Position numbers and translations under genes: made by a program. Of a DNA stretch of 64,000 nucleotides, positions 62,336 to 64,000 are shown piece by piece. Each line of letters starts with the position of its first letter. Position 1 is the stretch's first letter. The notes under the pieces are model-generated. The model saw only the letters and a program-made list of their open reading frames with translations. It searched no databases and was not told the DNA's origin. The DNA lies in the NCBI GenBank assembly GCA_019918135.1, contig WBZZ01003655.1:1-64000 (forward strand). The letters run 5' to 3'. Origin of the DNA: Paulinella micropora (lineage: Eukaryota; Cercozoa; Imbricatea; Euglyphida; Paulinellidae).

Positions 62336-62979
62336 AATTCTCTTTTTTTGTACTCTCGCGGGGCGTGATATGGTCGAATTTCGGAAGTGATGTGGCTACA
62401 AAAAGGCATTTCTGCCGGAAAAACCCGGAAGCACTGTCTTTTTTGGCCTTATCACGCGCACCCATGCAAAACAGTAAGATTTAGCGCCAAATGAACGGGC
62501 CTCTCCGGCCTCTTTCCGCGGGGTAACATAAATAAAATGTTTTCCCGCGGAAAAAACCGCGCGCCAAAATTTTTTTGTTGCGCAAATAACAAATTTTTCA
62601 TACCCCCCCCCCCCTTGGGGGGAAGGGAGGGGAGAGAGAAAGGGGGGGGGAGGGGCGCCCCCCTCCCCCTTCCCTTTCCCTTCCCCCTTCCCTTTCCCTT
62701 CCCCCTTCCCTGTCCTTCCCCCCCCCTCCCCCGCCTTTCTCATACATTCCCTTGCGAACTGGACTTTTTCTCTTTCCCCTTTCTCGAATGAAATTTGTCG
62801 CCAAATTGTCTGTGTGTGTTTTCCCCCCCTTAGAGTTTTATTAAAAAAAACTTTTTTTGGCACTTTCCTAGCGCGCCCCTACCCTCTCTTTTCCCTCTCC
62901 CGCTCCCTGTTCTCACACGAGGAACTAAGAGAATTCGTGCCCTTCCCCCTCCCCTGCCTCTTCCTTCTCCCTCTCTTAG

Positions 62980-63975
62980 CTCTCAGTGCCAAGTGTAGGA
63001 CCGTCAAGCTTTAATAAAAAAAATCACACATTCTTGGCGCCCCCCTCACCCTGCCCCTTCCCTCTCATAGTTCTCAGTGCCAATTAAAACTTTGTCAAGG
63101 ATTTTTTTTTATTCTTCTTTGTACATTCTTAGCGTGCCCCCCGCCCCTCCCCCTTCCCACTCCCGCTCCTAGTTTTCAGTGCCAAGTGTAATACTTTGTC
63201 GAGCTTTAATATTAAAAACAAATCGTGCTTCCTCCCTCCCCTGCCTCTTCCTTCTCCCTCTCCTAGTTTTCACCGTCAAGTGTATGACCCCTCTCCCTCT
63301 CTTAGTTCTCAGTGCCAAGATTAAAACTTTGTCAGGGATTTTTTTATTAATTTTTTTTTGTACATTCTTAGCGCGCCCCTGTCCTTCCCCTTGCCTCACC
63401 CGCCCCTATTTTCAGACGGGGAGGACTAAGACAATTCGTGCTTTTCCCTCCCCTGCCCCTTCCCTCTCCCTCTCCTAGTTCTCAGTGCCAAGTGTAAGAC
63501 CGTCGAGCTTTAATTCAGCGTACTCTTTTTCGCACTTTCTTGGCCCCCCCCCCTTGCTCCTTCCCTCTACCCCCCCCCCCCTGAGCCCGGGGGGCTCAAA
63601 GAGCAGGGGGCAGAACTGAAAAAAAACTAAGAATATGCCACTGAGCCGATGCCGGGGCGCCCCCCTCTCTTCCCTTCTCCCTTGTAGAGACTTTTTTCAT
63701 TACATTTTTTTTGTACTTTCTTGGCTTCTCCCTGCCCCTTCCCTCTCCCGCTCCCTGTTCTCAGACGAGGGGAAGGGCAAAGACAGATCGTGCTTTCCCC
63801 CTCACCTGCCTCTTCCCTCTCTCTCTCCCCTAGTCCCCAGTGCCAAGTGTAAGACTTTGTCGAGCTTTAATATAAAAAGTGTACACTTTCTTGCTGCGCC
63901 CCCCCCCTCCCCCATCCCTCTCCCTCTCCTAGTTCTCAGTACCAAGTGTAAGACTTTGTCGAGTTTTATTTAGAA
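62980..63975 (+). repeat. Cluster of dispersed end-like repeats
   Basis: About eight units in the same orientation near 62985, 63075, 63172, 63265, 63310, 63478, 63832 and 63930. Type A reads TCTCAGTGCCAAGTGTAAGA, then CTTTGTCGAGCTTTAAT. Type B reads CAGTGCCAAGATTAAAACTT, then TGTCAGGGATTTTTTTATT. Each is followed by TGTACATTCTTAGCGCGCCC-like sequence and a CT-rich spacer of 60-250 bases, so the larger unit is roughly 100-350 bases. Confidence 0.8.
63581..63691. repeat. Composite repeat with GC palindrome, copy at 63.6 kb
   Basis: CTGAGCCCGGGGGGCTCAAA, then GAGCAGGGGGCAGAAC, GATGCCGGGGCGCC, C-run, TTCTCCCTTGTAGAGAC. A shortened version of the copies at 26.6 and 31 kb. Confidence 0.65.
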
Positions 63976-64000
63976 ACACTTTTTTGTGCACTTTCATGGC

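Larger units (their letters stand above)
61993..64000. other. Right-hand gene-free repeat tract
   Basis: Two kilobases without a supported gene. C-runs up to 20 long lie at 62068-62090, and the rest is a string of dispersed end-like repeats separated by CT-rich spacers. Near 62280-62440 there are several CCGGAAG motifs. The composition resembles 29.3-31.2 kb. It could be the approach to a genome end or a recombination-prone repeat zone. Confidence 0.6.

Noticed and set aside
62280-62440. Cluster of CCGGAAG (ETS-like) motifs as a promoter
   Set aside because: The motif is short, the tract is GC-rich and no gene start lies downstream; chance is a sufficient explanation.
62000-64000. Telomere or terminal inverted repeat
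   Set aside because: No short telomere-type repeat is present, and the window does not show a matching inverted copy at its left end; the dispersed repeats alone do not prove a terminus.
1-64000. tRNA or rRNA genes
   Set aside because: No cloverleaf with a recognisable TTCRANNC-type loop or conserved rRNA core was seen by eye; a tRNAscan run would settle the tRNA question.
1-64000. Retroviral, LTR-type or Polinton-type elements and plain DNA transposons
   Set aside because: No reverse transcriptase, integrase, transposase or paired long terminal repeats were recognised. The protease-like domain at 17061-19523 alone is not enough to call a Polinton.

Overview
The window looks like part of the genome of a large double-stranded DNA virus of a protist, or a large virus-derived segment. 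The sequence shows closely packed, apparently intronless genes on both strands, with short A/T-rich TTAATTAAA or AATAAA ends. Purine-rich G/GA tracts fill the gaps. Many genes code for secreted or multi-pass membrane proteins with no relative I recognise. The recognisable enzymes are the kinds carried by nucleocytoplasmic large DNA viruses: an XPF/MUS81-type ERCC4 nuclease, a RecB-like PD-(D/E)XK nuclease, an Ulp1/adenain-like cysteine protease, a NADAR-domain protein, kinase-like proteins, Sel1 repeats and leucine-rich repeats. No capsid, polymerase or packaging gene lies in the window, so the virus family stays open, and a protist host segment is not fully excluded.

Layout. 0-13 kb: small Cys-rich proteins, a secreted mucin-like repeat protein (2537-4018), three proteins of about seven membrane segments each, two small membrane proteins, and the PD-(D/E)XK nuclease. 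13-23 kb: the ERCC4 nuclease, a protein with two copies of an unknown domain, a Cys-rich protein ending in an Ulp1-like protease domain with a 15-bp inverted repeat across its start, and a 1152-residue EGF-containing glycoprotein. 23-35 kb: Sel1 repeats, a kinase-like protein, a coiled-coil protein, then a gene-poor tract of dispersed repeats and palindromes (about 25.8-31.2 kb), leucine-rich repeats, NADAR and a two-pass membrane protein. 35-41 kb: four tandem copies of a secreted glycoprotein family. 41-51 kb: an RGS protein next to a very large region of bacterial-type periplasmic binding domains and Cys-rich modules ending in a class C GPCR seven-helix domain. 51-62 kb: a Thr-rich surface protein, four more copies of the glycoprotein family and a protein with two pseudokinase-like regions. 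62-64 kb: a tract of dispersed repeats without genes.

How the genes may work together. The most striking set is the receptor plus RGS pair. A sensor with solute-binding modules, a G-protein-coupling membrane domain and a neighbouring accelerator of G-protein shut-off would together be a way to tune host signalling. The expanded glycoprotein family, the mucin-like protein, the EGF protein and the Thr-rich protein suggest heavy investment in the particle surface or the infected-cell surface. The two nucleases suggest virus-encoded recombination or repair. NADAR suggests control of ADP-ribose marks. These functions are inferred from domain recognition by eye; no searches were run.
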